Assembly: GCF_000306945.1 (NCBI RefSeq)
Contig: NC_018518.1
Coordinates: 2,852,001-2,916,000, forward strand
Source of the DNA: Bordetella pertussis 18323
Lineage (GTDB): Bacteria > Pseudomonadota > Gammaproteobacteria > Burkholderiales > Burkholderiaceae_B
DNA: 64,000 bases
Direction of reading: 5' to 3'
Within the stretch, counting starts at the first letter, position 1. Every line of letters starts with the position of its first letter. The notes under the pieces are model-generated. The model was not told the origin of the DNA, made no database searches, and was given only the letters and a program-made list of their open reading frames with translations. The translations under genes were made by a program, and so were the position numbers. Positions 54,656-63,774 of the stretch are shown here, one piece after another.

Positions 54656-55602
54656 ATGTGAACTGTCAATAGGTTGTATTCGTCCAGGTTGAGTCTGGAG
54701 ATGGGTACAGCGCGCCCGATGCCTTGGTGGGGTCGATGCCAGTTGTAGTGGTGTAGCCAGGATTTCATGGCATCGGCTCGGTGTTGGGAGTTCTGGTAGG
54801 TGTGAGCGTAAGCCCACTCACGCAAGGCCGACTGGATGAAGCGTTCGGCCTTGCCATTGGTCTGTGGGCGGTAAGGTCGGGTAAAGCGGTGCTTGATGCC
54901 CAGCTCATGGCACAGCGCGGCGAAGGCGCGGCTGCGAAAGGCCGAGCCATTGTCGGTGAGCAAGCGCTGGATGGTCACGCCCAGGCGCTGGTAGTAGGCC
55001 ACTGCGTCCTTGAGGAACTGGACGGCGCTGGGGAAGCGCTCGTCGGGGTGGATGTCGGTGAAGGCCACGCGGGCGTGGTCATCGATGGCCACGAAGACGA
55101 AGTCCCAGCCGGCCCCCTCAACGGTATCGCGTCGGTTGCCCGTGACCCGGTGGCCAGGGCGCTGGATACGTCCCAGCTTCTTGATGTCGATGTGCAGCAG
55201 ATCGCCGGGGGCCTGATGCTCGTAGCGCACCACCGGCTCGGCCGGCTCCAGGTCGGCCAGGTGCGACAGACCGGCGCGGGCCAGGACGCGGCTGACGGTG
55301 CTGGCTGACACGCCCAGCGCCTGGGCGATGCGCGCTTGGGTCAGCCGCTTGCGGCGCAGCTCCACGATAGCCAGCGCCTTGGCCGGCGCAATCGCTCGGG
55401 GCGAGACCGTCGGGCGCGAGGACGCATCGGCCAAGCCCGCCTGGCCCTGAGCCAGGAAGCGGCCCAGCCATTTGCGCACAGTCGGCGCGGTGACCCCATA
55501 GGCGCGGGCCGCTTCAGACACACAAACTTGATGGGCGATCAATTGCTGGACCATTTCGAGTCGACGTAGGAAGGTCAATCGGGCATGCTTATGGGTGTTC
55601 AT
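54652..55602 (-). CDS. tnp: IS481 transposase (copy 5)
   Basis: The 316-aa protein is intact with the full D, D, E core. A private Pro-to-Ser change lies at HQVCVSEAARAYG in the HTH region, and the terminal residue is Ile (ATC TAG) because of the GCTAGA target. Its stop codon shares the palindromic CTAG with the stop of IS1002 on the other strand. Confidence 0.95.
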   Translation of the reverse strand: MNTHKHARLTFLRRLEMVQQLIAHQVCVSEAARAYGVTAPTVRKWLGRFLAQGQAGLADASSRPTVSPRAIAPAKALAIVELRRKRLTQARIAQALGVSASTVSRVLARAGLSHLADLEPAEPVVRYEHQAPGDLLHIDIKKLGRIQRPGHRVTGNRRDTVEGAGWDFVFVAIDDHARVAFTDIHPDERFPSAVQFLKDAVAYYQRLGVTIQRLLTDNGSAFRSRAFAALCHELGIKHRFTRPYRPQTNGKAERFIQSALREWAYAHTYQNSQHRADAMKSWLHHYNWHRPHQGIGRAVPISRLNLDEYNLLTVHI

Positions 55603-55699
55603 CCGGCCGGGCTCCTTGAGTGAACTGGGGGGGTGGCGATTTCCAGTTTCTCAAATCCGGTTCGGATGAACCATGCATACAACCTATTGAATCTTCACA
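54657..55699 (-). mobile_element. IS481: Insertion sequence IS481, copy 5, abutting IS1002
   Basis: This 1,043-bp element has matching hexamers GCTAGA at 54651-54656 and 55700-55705. The left hexamer is also the end of IS1002, so the two elements are separated by exactly 6 bp and converge tail to tail. The right hexamer contains the argE TAG stop. Confidence 0.96.
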
Positions 55700-55700
55700 G

Positions 55701-56852
55701 CTAGAGCGACTGTCCGAGCCGCCGCAGGAAGGCCTCGCAGGCGGCCAGCTGGTCCAGCGCCACGTATTCATCGGGCTTGTGGGCCTGTTCGATATGGCCC
55801 GGCCCGCACACCACGGTAGGGATGCCGATGCCCTGGAACAGGCCGGCCTCGGTCCCGTAGGCCACCTTGCGGGTGACCCGGTCCGCGGTCAGGGAGCGCA
55901 CCAGTTGCGTGATGGCGGCCTGCTCGGACGCCTCCAGGCCGGGCGCCGCGGCGCCGGTTTCGATGTCGATGCGGGCTTGCGTGTATTCGGCGCGCATGCG
56001 CGGCAGCAACTCGTCGCGCACGTAGCGCTCGACCTCGGCCTGGATGGCGTCGGCCGGCATGCCCGGCAGGTTGCGGAACTCGTACGAGAACTCGCACAGC
56101 TCGGGGATGGTGTTGACCGCGATCCCGCCGTGGATCTGGTTGGTGGTCATGGTCGAGAACGGCACATCGTAGAACTCGTCATACGGGCCGTTGGCCTTGT
56201 ACGCGTCGGCCAGGTCGCGGATGCGGCAGATCAGCCGCGCCGCGTATTCGATGGCGTTGCAGCCGCGCGGCGTCAGCGACGAATGCGCCGCCTTGCCATG
56301 GACCCGGCAGCGAAACAGGTTGATGCCCTTGTGCGCCACCACCACCTGCATGCCGGTAGGCTCGCCGACCACGCAGCCCTCCGGCTGGATGCCGCGTTCG
56401 CGCAGGTCGGCCAGCATGACGGGCGCGCCGGCACAGCCGACCTCCTCGTCATACGAAAACGCCAGATGGATGGGTTTCTTGCGGGGCATCTCCAGGAACG
56501 CCGGCACCAGGGCCAGCGACGCGGCGATGAAGCCCTTCATGTCGCACGAACCCCGCCCGTACAACCGCCCCTCCTGTTCGCGCAAGGCGAACGGGTCGGC
56601 GGACCAGTCCTGGCCATCGACCGGCACGACATCGGTATGGCCGGACAGCACGATGCCGCCCTGCTCCGCGCCATCGCTGGCTGGCAGCGTGGCGAACAGA
56701 TTGGCCTTGGTGCGCTCGGGGTTGTGCGCCAGCCAGGCCTGCACGCCCTGCCGGCCGAGCCAGTCCCGCACGGTTTCGATCAACGCCAGGTTGGAATTGC
56801 GGCTGGTGGTGTCGATAGCCACCAGCGTCTCGAGCCAGGCGCGAGTGTCCAT
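55701..56852 (-). CDS. argE: Acetylornithine deacetylase
   Basis: The 383-aa M20 metallopeptidase has zinc ligands in GIVLSGHTDVVPVDGQDW and LYGRGSCDMKGFIA, the catalytic Glu in FSYDEEVGCAGAPVM, the dimerisation domain (CRVHGKAAHSSLTPRGCNAI) and a C-terminal CGPGHIEQAHKPDEYV. It yields ornithine from N-acetylornithine in arginine synthesis. It starts at ATG 56852 with GGGGAA upstream. Its TAG stop (55701-55703) lies in the IS481-5 duplication. Confidence 0.93.
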   Translation of the reverse strand: MDTRAWLETLVAIDTTSRNSNLALIETVRDWLGRQGVQAWLAHNPERTKANLFATLPASDGAEQGGIVLSGHTDVVPVDGQDWSADPFALREQEGRLYGRGSCDMKGFIAASLALVPAFLEMPRKKPIHLAFSYDEEVGCAGAPVMLADLRERGIQPEGCVVGEPTGMQVVVAHKGINLFRCRVHGKAAHSSLTPRGCNAIEYAARLICRIRDLADAYKANGPYDEFYDVPFSTMTTNQIHGGIAVNTIPELCEFSYEFRNLPGMPADAIQAEVERYVRDELLPRMRAEYTQARIDIETGAAAPGLEASEQAAITQLVRSLTADRVTRKVAYGTEAGLFQGIGIPTVVCGPGHIEQAHKPDEYVALDQLAACEAFLRRLGQSL

Positions 56853-56928
56853 GGAATTCCCCGGAGCGTGCAAAAGACCTAGTGTAGGGCACGCGGCCGC
56901 CCCCGGGGCGCCGTCGTGCGGCAGCCTT

Positions 56929-59142
56929 TCAGCGGCGCGCCGCCGAGGTGACCCCGGCCACCTCGCCCAGGGCATCGAGCGCCTTGTGCAGCGACTCGCC
57001 GCCGCGCACTTCCACCGTGAACACCATGTGCGCCAGCGACTGGCGGCTCTGCGTGTTCACGCCGACCACGTTGAGCCGCTGGCGCGCGAACACTTCCGAG
57101 AGGTCGCGCAGCAGGCCCGGGCGATCCTGGGCGCGCACGCTGATATCGACCGGGTAGAACGAATCGCTGGTCTTGCCCCAGGCGACCTCGATGACCCGCT
57201 CCGGCTCGCGCTCGGCCAGCGCCTTGTAACTCGGGCAATCGGCGCGATGGATCGAGACCCCGCGCCCGCGCGTCACGAAACCGGCGATCTCGTCCGGCGG
57301 CGCGGGCCGGCAGCAGCGGGCCAGCTGGGTCAGCAAGGACCCCACGCCCACCACCAGCACGCCGCTCTTGCCGCTTTTCTCGGCGCTGTCGGCGCTGCGC
57401 GCATGCGCAAGCGCGGCCGGCTCGGGTTCGGCCACGGGCGCCGGCTGCTGGAACACCGCGTCGATCTGGCGCAGGCTGAACTCGTCCTTGGCGGCGGCGA
57501 CGTACAGGTCGTCGGCGCGCGCGAACCCCAGTCCCTGGGCCAATTGCTCCAGGTTGACCGCCGTCTTGCCCAGCCGCTGCAGCTCCTTCTCGACCAGCGC
57601 CTGCCCCTGGGTGATGCGCTGCTGCAGCTCGATGGCGTTGAACCACATGCGCACCTTGGCCCGCGCGCGCGGACTGGCCAGGTAGCCCAGCTGGGTATTG
57701 AGCCAGTCGCGCGACGGGCCGCCCGACTTGGCCGCGATGACTTCGACGGTCTGGCCGGTGGCCAGGCGGGTGTTCAGCGGCACCATCTGGCCGTCCACCC
57801 GCGTCCCGCGGCACCGGTGCCCCAGGTCGGTATGCAGGTGATAGGCGAAATCGACCGGCGTGGCGCCGGCCGGCAATTCGATCACCCGGGCCTGCGGCGT
57901 GAGCACATAGATACGCTGGTCGGCACGGCGCGCGGCCTCGCCCTCGTCCTCGACGTCGCTGTTCCAGGCCAGCAGCTGGCGCATCCAGGACAGCTGGCGA
58001 TCGTATTCGCTGGAGGCGGCCACCTGGCCGCCGCGCGCGCCGGCCTCCTTGTAGCGCCAGTGCGCCGCCATCCCGTACTCGGCGAACTGGTGCATCTCGC
58101 GGGTACGGATCTGCACCTCGAATGCGCGCCCCTGGGCGTCGGTCACCACCGTGTGCAGCGAACGGTAGCCATTGGGCTTGGGGCGCGAGATGTAGTCGTC
58201 GAACTCCTCGGGCAGCGGCGTCCACATCTCGTGCACCAGCCCCAGCGCCGTATAGCAGGCGCGCACGTCGTCGACGATGATGCGCAGGGCCCGCAGATCG
58301 TACATCTGGCTGAAATCCAGCCCTTTCAGGCGCATCTTGTTCCAGATGCTGTAGATGTGCTTGGGCCGCCCGCTTACCTCGGCGACCACGCCGGCCCGCG
58401 CCAGCGCCTCCTGCATGCGGGCGATGGCCTCGGCGATGAAGGCTTCGCGCTCGACCCGCTTTTCCTCCAGCAGGTGCGCAATCTGCTTGTAGCGCTCGGG
58501 TTCGAGGAAGCGGAACGCCAGGTCTTCCATTTCCCACTTGAGCTGCCAGATGCCCAGGCGGTTGGCCAGCGGGGTATACAGGTCCAGCGTCTCGCGCGCG
58601 AAACCGGCCGCGCACGGCGTCTTGGTCTCGGCATGCCAGCGCAGGCTCTGCAGCCGCGACGCCAGCCGCATCAGCACGATGCGCAGGTCGGCCGCCATGG
58701 CCAGCAGCATCTTGCGCTGCATCTCCTTCTGGGAGCCGCTTTCGGCCTCGCTGTCGCTGGCATGGCGCGCCACGATGCCCAGCCGCAGCAGCGCGCGCGC
58801 GCCCTGCACCAGCCGCGCCACCTCGACCCCGAACTCGCTGGCCACCGGGTCGTTGCGCAGGGTCGGCGCGGGGGCGTTCAGGTCCGCCGGCAGCGAGGCC
58901 AGCACCGCGGCCACGCGGGTGGCCTGGTCGGTATGCAGGCTGGCCAGGATGCGCACCGCGCCGGCGGCATGGCTGGCCAGCGGCTCGCCGGTCAGCGCCT
59001 TCTGCGCCTCGAAGCGCGGCCAGGCCCAGGCCGCCGCGTGCGCCAGTTGCCGCTGGCCGGCATCGTCCAGCCCGGCGGCGGCCAACTGGCGCCAGGCATC
59101 GTCGAACGGCGTAGGCGTATCTGGTGCGGACGTGGCGGACAT
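56929..59142 (-). CDS. relA: (p)ppGpp synthetase RelA
   Basis: The 737-aa protein has a degenerate N-terminal HD region, since the hydrolase HD pair is not seen (ASLHTDQATRVAAVLASLPA). An active synthetase domain follows (MYDLRALRIIVDDVRACYTA, EFDDYISRPKPNGYRSLHTV), then TGS (RIYVLTPQARVIELPAGATP) and a C-terminal ACT domain. The EFDD motif and missing HD mark it as the RelA type: ribosome-bound and synthesis only. It makes the stringent-response alarmone when uncharged tRNA accumulates. It is divergent from mtfA. Confidence 0.95.
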   Translation of the reverse strand: MSATSAPDTPTPFDDAWRQLAAAGLDDAGQRQLAHAAAWAWPRFEAQKALTGEPLASHAAGAVRILASLHTDQATRVAAVLASLPADLNAPAPTLRNDPVASEFGVEVARLVQGARALLRLGIVARHASDSEAESGSQKEMQRKMLLAMAADLRIVLMRLASRLQSLRWHAETKTPCAAGFARETLDLYTPLANRLGIWQLKWEMEDLAFRFLEPERYKQIAHLLEEKRVEREAFIAEAIARMQEALARAGVVAEVSGRPKHIYSIWNKMRLKGLDFSQMYDLRALRIIVDDVRACYTALGLVHEMWTPLPEEFDDYISRPKPNGYRSLHTVVTDAQGRAFEVQIRTREMHQFAEYGMAAHWRYKEAGARGGQVAASSEYDRQLSWMRQLLAWNSDVEDEGEAARRADQRIYVLTPQARVIELPAGATPVDFAYHLHTDLGHRCRGTRVDGQMVPLNTRLATGQTVEVIAAKSGGPSRDWLNTQLGYLASPRARAKVRMWFNAIELQQRITQGQALVEKELQRLGKTAVNLEQLAQGLGFARADDLYVAAAKDEFSLRQIDAVFQQPAPVAEPEPAALAHARSADSAEKSGKSGVLVVGVGSLLTQLARCCRPAPPDEIAGFVTRGRGVSIHRADCPSYKALAEREPERVIEVAWGKTSDSFYPVDISVRAQDRPGLLRDLSEVFARQRLNVVGVNTQSRQSLAHMVFTVEVRGGESLHKALDALGEVAGVTSAARR

Positions 59143-59225
59143 TGCGAACGGGACGAGCGTACTCGGGTCAATTTTTCCTACACTCTACACTAACGCCAAG
59201 AGGCATTTCCAAGGAACTCCAAGTC

Positions 59226-60059
59226 ATGTTGCGATGGCTACGCGGCCGGGGCGCCAAGGCAGGCGAAGTGGCCGCCATGCAGGCCCGCATCCCGCCCGAT
59301 CTGTGGCGGCGGACGCTGCACGCCTACCCGTTCCTGGCGGCCCTGTCCGAGGCCGAGCAGCAGGCCCTGCAGGCGCGCGCGGCATGGCTGCTGGCAAGCA
59401 AGAACATCAACGGCGCGCACGGGCTGGAAATCACCGATTTCATGCGCCTGTCGGTCGCCGCGCAGGCCGCCCTGCCGGTACTGAACCTGTCGCCCACCCT
59501 GTACGAAGGCTGGGACGAAATCATCATCTACCCGGCCGGTTTCTCCATCCAGCGCGAGCGCATGGACGAGGACGGCGTCATGCACGAATACATCGAGGAG
59601 GCGGTCGGCGAGGCCTGGGAGGGCGGGCCGGTGATCCTCTCGTGGAGCGATGCGGCGGGCTCCGACGGCGCCTTCAATGTGGTCATCCACGAATTCGCGC
59701 ACAAGCTGGACCTGCTGGCCGGCCAGGCCGACGGGATGCCGGCGCTGGCGGCCCACCCGGACATCGACCCGCGCCAGTGGCGCCGCGTGCTGGAAGACAG
59801 CCTGGACCGTTTCGCCGCCGCCGTCGAAGCCGTCGAGCGCGCGATTCCGGCGCACGTCGATCCGGAAAGCCCGCAGGCCGATCCCTGGTATGCGCGCCTG
59901 CCGCTGGACCCCTACGCCGCCACCGACGAGGCCGAGTTCTTCGCGGTGAGTTCGGAACACTTCTTCGTCGAGCCGGAGCCCCTGGCCGACGCCCTGCCGC
60001 AGTGGTACGCCCTGCTGTGCGCCTACTATCGCCAGGATCCCCTGGCCCGGCTGGCATGA
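59226..60059 (+). CDS. mtfA: MtfA-like zinc peptidase (glucitol/DgsA anti-repressor family)
   Basis: The 277-aa M90 family protein carries the zinc motif VVIHEFAHKLDLLAG and the distal Glu region ATDEAEFFAVSSEHFF. LPVLNLSPTLYEGWDEIIIY is conserved in the family. In E. coli MtfA binds the sugar repressor Mlc and has aminopeptidase activity; the partner here is unknown. It starts at ATG 59226 and overlaps the next gene by 4 bp (ATGA). Confidence 0.9.
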   Translation: MLRWLRGRGAKAGEVAAMQARIPPDLWRRTLHAYPFLAALSEAEQQALQARAAWLLASKNINGAHGLEITDFMRLSVAAQAALPVLNLSPTLYEGWDEIIIYPAGFSIQRERMDEDGVMHEYIEEAVGEAWEGGPVILSWSDAAGSDGAFNVVIHEFAHKLDLLAGQADGMPALAAHPDIDPRQWRRVLEDSLDRFAAAVEAVERAIPAHVDPESPQADPWYARLPLDPYAATDEAEFFAVSSEHFFVEPEPLADALPQWYALLCAYYRQDPLARLA

Positions 60060-60560
60060 AGACCTTGCTCATCGCCTGGCATTCGCGCACCGGCGCGGCA
60101 GATGGCGCAGGCGCTGGAGCGCGGCGCGCTGGCCGCCGCCCTGGCGCTGGAACAGCCGGGCCAGTTGCGCGTGCGGCGGCAGGCGGCCTCGCGCACCGAC
60201 GCGGCGGCGCTGCTGGCCGCCGACGGCTATCTGTTCTGCGCGCCCGAGAACCTGGGCAGCCTGAGCGGCGCCATGAAGGAATGCTTCGACCGTTGCTATT
60301 ACGGCGTGCTCGACCGCATCCAGGGCCGCCCCTACGGCGTGGCCATCAGCGCCGGCACCGATGGCGAAGGCGCGGCCCGGCAGGTCGAGCGCATCTGCAC
60401 CGGCTGGCGCCTGCGCGCGGCCGCGCCGCCGTTGATCGCGCGCAGCGGCGCGCAAACGCCCGAGCAGATCGCCGCTCCCAAGCAGGTGCCCGCCGACGTT
60501 CTGGCTCGCTGCGAGGAGCTCGGCGGCCTGCTGGCGGCCACCCTGCTGATGGGTAGTTGA
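60056..60560 (+). pseudogene. Flavodoxin/NADPH-dependent FMN reductase family protein, frameshifted
   Basis: The ATG at 60056 opens MKTLLIAWHSRTGA, a flavodoxin-like FMN-phosphate loop. The frame is then wrong until about 60100, where QMAQALERGALAAALALEQP resumes in another frame and runs to 60560 (DGYLFCAPENLGSLSGAMKE, YYGVLDRIQGRPYGVAISAG). A 1-2 base indel at about 60093-60102 explains the break. A product from an internal start would lack the FMN-binding loop. Confidence 0.78.
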
Positions 60561-60593
60561 GGCCCGGACGGCGAAACCATCCCGGCAAAATGA

Positions 60594-60627
60594 AGGCATT
60601 GCGGCATCGGCCGATGCCGCAATGCCT
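60594..60627. repeat. 34-bp perfect palindrome
   Basis: The 17-bp arm AGGCATTGCGGCATCGG (60594-60610) is followed immediately by its reverse complement. There is no loop, so RNA folding would need to open central pairs. It may act as a bidirectional terminator between the FMN-reductase pseudogene and the RidA gene. Confidence 0.75.
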
Positions 60628-60646
60628 GTACCGTCCCGAGGCGCGC

Positions 60647-60712
60647 GGTGCCTGTCCCGCACGGGGAGCGGCACCCGCGGCCAGGCTGCCTGTCCCCGCG
60701 GGACAGGCAGCC
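60647..60712. repeat. REP-like palindromes (two units)
   Basis: An imperfect unit at 60647-60675 and a perfect hairpin at 60684-60712 (arms GGCTGCCTGTCCC / GGGACAGGCAGCC, loop CGC) match the motif at 48484-48567. The perfect unit ends 6 bp from the RidA gene stop. Confidence 0.75.
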
Positions 60713-60718
60713 CTGCCA

Positions 60719-61069
60719 TCAGCCGATCGCGGCGGTGACCACGATCTCGACTTTGTAGTCGGGATTGGCCAGGCGCGCCTCGACCGTGGCGCGCGGGGGC
60801 GAGTTGCCCGGCGCGACCCACGCGTCCCAGGCCTTGTTCATGCCGTCGAATTCCTTCATGTTGGCCACGAAGATCTGGGCCATGAGGATCTTGGTCTTGT
60901 CGGTGCCGGCCTCGGCCAGCAGGCGGTCGATGGTGGCCAGTACCTGTGCGGTCTGGCCAGCCATGTCCAGCGAGGCGTCGTCGGGTACCTGGCCGGCCAG
61001 GTAGGCCACGCCGTTGTAGACAGCCATGTCGGACAGGCGCTTTTCCACGTTGAAGCGCTTAATGCTCAT
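60719..61069 (-). CDS. RidA/YjgF family protein
   Basis: The 116-aa protein has AVYNGVAYLAGQVPDD, TKILMAQIFVANMKEFDGMN and the family site SPPRATVEARLANPDYKVEI with the carboxylate-binding Arg. RidA proteins hydrolyse reactive enamine/imine intermediates from PLP enzymes. This is a RidA-like subfamily, perhaps not RidA itself. It stands alone, 51 bp before pncB in the opposite reading order. Confidence 0.88.
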   Translation of the reverse strand: MSIKRFNVEKRLSDMAVYNGVAYLAGQVPDDASLDMAGQTAQVLATIDRLLAEAGTDKTKILMAQIFVANMKEFDGMNKAWDAWVAPGNSPPRATVEARLANPDYKVEIVVTAAIG

Positions 61070-61120
61070 AAATCACCCCTGATGCATTGATTGGATGGGT
61101 TGGCGAAAACAAGCCGGCCC

Positions 61121-62296
61121 TCAGGCCGGCGGAAGCTGGAACACCTGGCGCAGGTAGGCCAGATAGGCGGGATCGTCGCACATCGTCTTCTCGGGCGCAT
61201 CCGATACCTTGGCGACCGGCTGCCCATTGCAGCGCACCATCTTCATGACGATCTGCAGGGGCTCGTGGCCCAGGTCGTTGGTCAGGTTGGTGCCGATGCC
61301 GAACGACACCTTGCAGCGGCCGGCGAACTGGCGCGCCAGCTCGATGGCGCGCGGAAATGTCAGCGAATCCGAGAACACCAGGGTCTTGGCGCGCGGATCC
61401 GCGCGATTGGTGCGGTAGTGCTCGAGCAGCCGCTCGCCCCACACGAACGGATCGCCCGAATCGTGGCGCGCGCCGTCGAACAGTTTGCAGAAGTACATGT
61501 CGAAGTCGCGCAGGAAAGCATCCATGCCATAGACGTCCGACAGGGCGATGCCGAGATCGCCGCGGTATTCCTTGGCCCAGACTTCCAGTGCGAACACCTG
61601 GGAGTCGCGCAGCCGCGGCCCCAGCGCCTGGCAGGCCTGCAGATACTCGTGGCCCATGGTGCCCAGCGGCAGCACGCCGTGCCGCATGGCCAGCAGCACG
61701 TTGCTGGTGCCGGCGAAATGCACCCCCATGCGCGCCTTCATGGTCGAGACGATTTCCTCGTGCCAGACCTTCGAGAAGCGCCGCCGGGTGCCGTATTCCG
61801 CGACCCGGAAATCGGCCAGCGCGGGGTCGTCGAGCACCAGGTTCATCTTCGATTGCAAGCGCTTGCGGCCTTCCTCCCAATCGGGATTCCTGCGCGTATT
61901 ACGAAAATAGACTTCGTTGACGATGGCCAGCACCGGTATTTCGAACAATATCGTGTGCAGCCATGGCCCCTTGACCGTAATGGATATTTCGCCGGGCTGC
62001 TCGCCCTCGCCGATGAATATGCAACGCTCGGGCAAATGGAACAGGCCCAGGAAGTCGACGAAATCGCTCTTGATGAAGCGCAGGCCGCGCAGATAATCCA
62101 GCTCCTCGCTGGTGAAGCGCAGCTGGCACAGCTCGTGCACCTCGGCGCGTATTTCGTCGAGATAGGGCCGCAGATTGATGCCCGGAGTACGGCACTTGTA
62201 GCGGTACTCGACCTGTGCAGCCGGAAAATGATGCAGCACGACCTGCATCATGCTGAATTTGTACAGGTCCGTGTCGAGCAGCGATGTGATGATCAT
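61121..62296 (-). CDS. pncB: Nicotinate phosphoribosyltransferase
   Basis: The 391-aa enzyme starts [20 protein letters not shown] and carries [17 protein letters not shown] and [20 protein letters not shown] (autophosphorylated His region), plus [19 protein letters not shown] and [11 protein letters not shown]. It makes nicotinate mononucleotide in NAD salvage. Salvage matters because B. pertussis is known to need nicotinic acid for growth. The ATG at 62296 matches family starts. Confidence 0.96.
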   Translation of the reverse strand: MIITSLLDTDLYKFSMMQVVLHHFPAAQVEYRYKCRTPGINLRPYLDEIRAEVHELCQLRFTSEELDYLRGLRFIKSDFVDFLGLFHLPERCIFIGEGEQPGEISITVKGPWLHTILFEIPVLAIVNEVYFRNTRRNPDWEEGRKRLQSKMNLVLDDPALADFRVAEYGTRRRFSKVWHEEIVSTMKARMGVHFAGTSNVLLAMRHGVLPLGTMGHEYLQACQALGPRLRDSQVFALEVWAKEYRGDLGIALSDVYGMDAFLRDFDMYFCKLFDGARHDSGDPFVWGERLLEHYRTNRADPRAKTLVFSDSLTFPRAIELARQFAGRCKVSFGIGTNLTNDLGHEPLQIVMKMVRCNGQPVAKVSDAPEKTMCDDPAYLAYLRQVFQLPPA

Positions 62297-62462
62297 GATG
62301 GCGCGAAACTGTTGCCGCGAAACGTTTCGGCACACCATAGCATACCGCGCGCCGGCGGGCCGGCCGCCACTACCGGCGCCAGGGTCTTGGTCGCCCCGCC
62401 GGCGCGCATTGGGTAAAATCGCTTCAATAATGCAACGGCCGCCCGGCACCCGGAGTTCCTGA

Positions 62463-62786
62463 ATGACCCACGTAGTCACCGAAAACTGTATCAAGTGCAA
62501 GTACACCGATTGCGTGGATGTGTGCCCGGTGGACTGTTTTCGAGAGGGTCCGAACTTCCTCGTGATCGACCCCGACGAATGCATCGACTGTGCGGTATGC
62601 ATCCCGGAATGCCCGGCCAATGCCATTTACGCGGAAGAAGACGTGCCGCAGGACCAGGTCCCATTCATTGCGCTCAACGTCGAGCTGTCGGCCGAGTTTC
62701 CCAGCATCAGCCGGGCCAAGAAGCCGCTCGAAGACGCCGACCAATGGAACGGGGTGCAGGACAAGCTGCAATACCTGGAAAAGTAA
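62463..62786 (+). CDS. fdxA: 7Fe ferredoxin FdxA
   Basis: The 107-aa protein has two cluster motifs: [18 protein letters not shown] for the [3Fe-4S]/mixed site and [16 protein letters not shown] for the [4Fe-4S] site. It starts MTHVVTENC, with GGAG upstream. It is a small soluble electron carrier, and the ferredoxin-NADP reductase gene 45 bp downstream is its natural partner. Confidence 0.96.
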   Translation: MTHVVTENCIKCKYTDCVDVCPVDCFREGPNFLVIDPDECIDCAVCIPECPANAIYAEEDVPQDQVPFIALNVELSAEFPSISRAKKPLEDADQWNGVQDKLQYLEK

Positions 62787-62831
62787 CCCTCTGTCCGGTC
62801 CGCCGCTGCGCGGCCCGGCCGCGCCACGCCG

Positions 62832-63629
62832 ATGACCGATACCAAGTACACGCGCCAGACCATCACCGCCGTCCAGACCTGGGTGCCGGGCAAACTGTTT
62901 TCGGTGCGCGTCACCCGAGACCCCGCCTTCCTCTTCCAGGCTGGCCAGTTCGCCCGCGTCGGCCTGCCCGACAGCGACGATCCGCAGGCCGAACCCAGCG
63001 TATGGCGCGCCTACTCCATGGTCTCCGCGCCCGAGGAGCCATGGCTGGAGTTCTATTCCATCGTGGTCCCCGAAGGCCAGTTCAGCCCGCGCATGGAGCG
63101 CCTGCAGCCCGGCGACGCCCTCTATGTGGAAAAGAAGCCGTTCGGCTTCCTGACCATAGACCGCTTCGCCCCGGGCGGCGACCTCTGGCTGCTGGCTTCC
63201 GGCACGGGCCTGTCGGCCTATCTGTCCATCTTGCGCGACCCGGCCACCTGGCGCGCCGTCGACCGCATCATCCTCGTGCACGGGGTGCGCAGCGCCGAGG
63301 AACTGGCCTATCGCGACGAAATCGAGCAATGGCGCAGCCAGCCCGCGTTCGCCCCCTATTTCGAGGCCGACCCGCGCAAGCTGATCTACCTGCCGATCGC
63401 CACGCGCGAGACCCTGCCCGGCATGCCGCAGGCGCGCCTGACCACGCTGATCGCCGACGGACGGCTCGAACAGCTGGCGGGCCAGCCGCTGGACCCGCAG
63501 CGCGCCAAGATCATGCTGTGCGGCAACCCGGCCATGCTGGCCGACGCCCGCAAGCTGCTGAGCGAACGCGGTTTCGCCCCCGGCCGGCGCGGCATACCCG
63601 GCAATCTGGCGGTCGAAAACTACTGGTAA
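62832..63629 (+). CDS. fpr: Ferredoxin-NADP+ reductase
   Basis: The 265-aa FAD enzyme has the flavin site WRAYSMVSAPEEPWLEFYSI, the NADP site LLASGTGLSAYLSILRD, and a C-terminal CGNPAMLADARKLLSERGF ending VENYW. It shuttles electrons between NADPH and ferredoxin or flavodoxin. It is co-oriented with fdxA and probably in one transcript. Confidence 0.94.
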   Translation: MTDTKYTRQTITAVQTWVPGKLFSVRVTRDPAFLFQAGQFARVGLPDSDDPQAEPSVWRAYSMVSAPEEPWLEFYSIVVPEGQFSPRMERLQPGDALYVEKKPFGFLTIDRFAPGGDLWLLASGTGLSAYLSILRDPATWRAVDRIILVHGVRSAEELAYRDEIEQWRSQPAFAPYFEADPRKLIYLPIATRETLPGMPQARLTTLIADGRLEQLAGQPLDPQRAKIMLCGNPAMLADARKLLSERGFAPGRRGIPGNLAVENYW

Positions 63630-63701
63630 TCCCCCCTATGGCAGGGGGAATCCGCCATGAGGGGGTCGCTTTTTCACAACATTTGTGCACCAAAGCCTTA
63701 A

Positions 63702-63761
63702 TCTGAACAGACAGATTCAAAATATTGATATTTCTGGCGACAATAAGACGTCAGTCTTATT
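63702..63761. promoter_or_regulatory. Operator-like dyads upstream of the PHB depolymerase gene
   Basis: Three perfect short dyads occur in an AT-rich gap: AATCTG-N6-CAGATT (63702-63719), AAATAT-TG-ATATTT (63719-63732) and AATAAGAC-GTCA-GTCTTATT (63742-63761). The last lies 13 bp from the start codon and could be an operator or a leader hairpin. The function is inferred. Confidence 0.4.
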
Positions 63762-63774
63762 AGGTCATGTCGCG

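Noticed and set aside
56191..59193. A 1,000-codon open frame antisense to argE and relA
   Set aside because: It crosses two well-defined genes on the other strand and has no recognisable domain. Long antisense frames are expected at this GC content.
60594..60712. A small structured RNA gene made of the three hairpins before the RidA gene
   Set aside because: The hairpins are better explained as a terminator-like palindrome plus dispersed REP-like units; no promoter for an RNA gene is evident.
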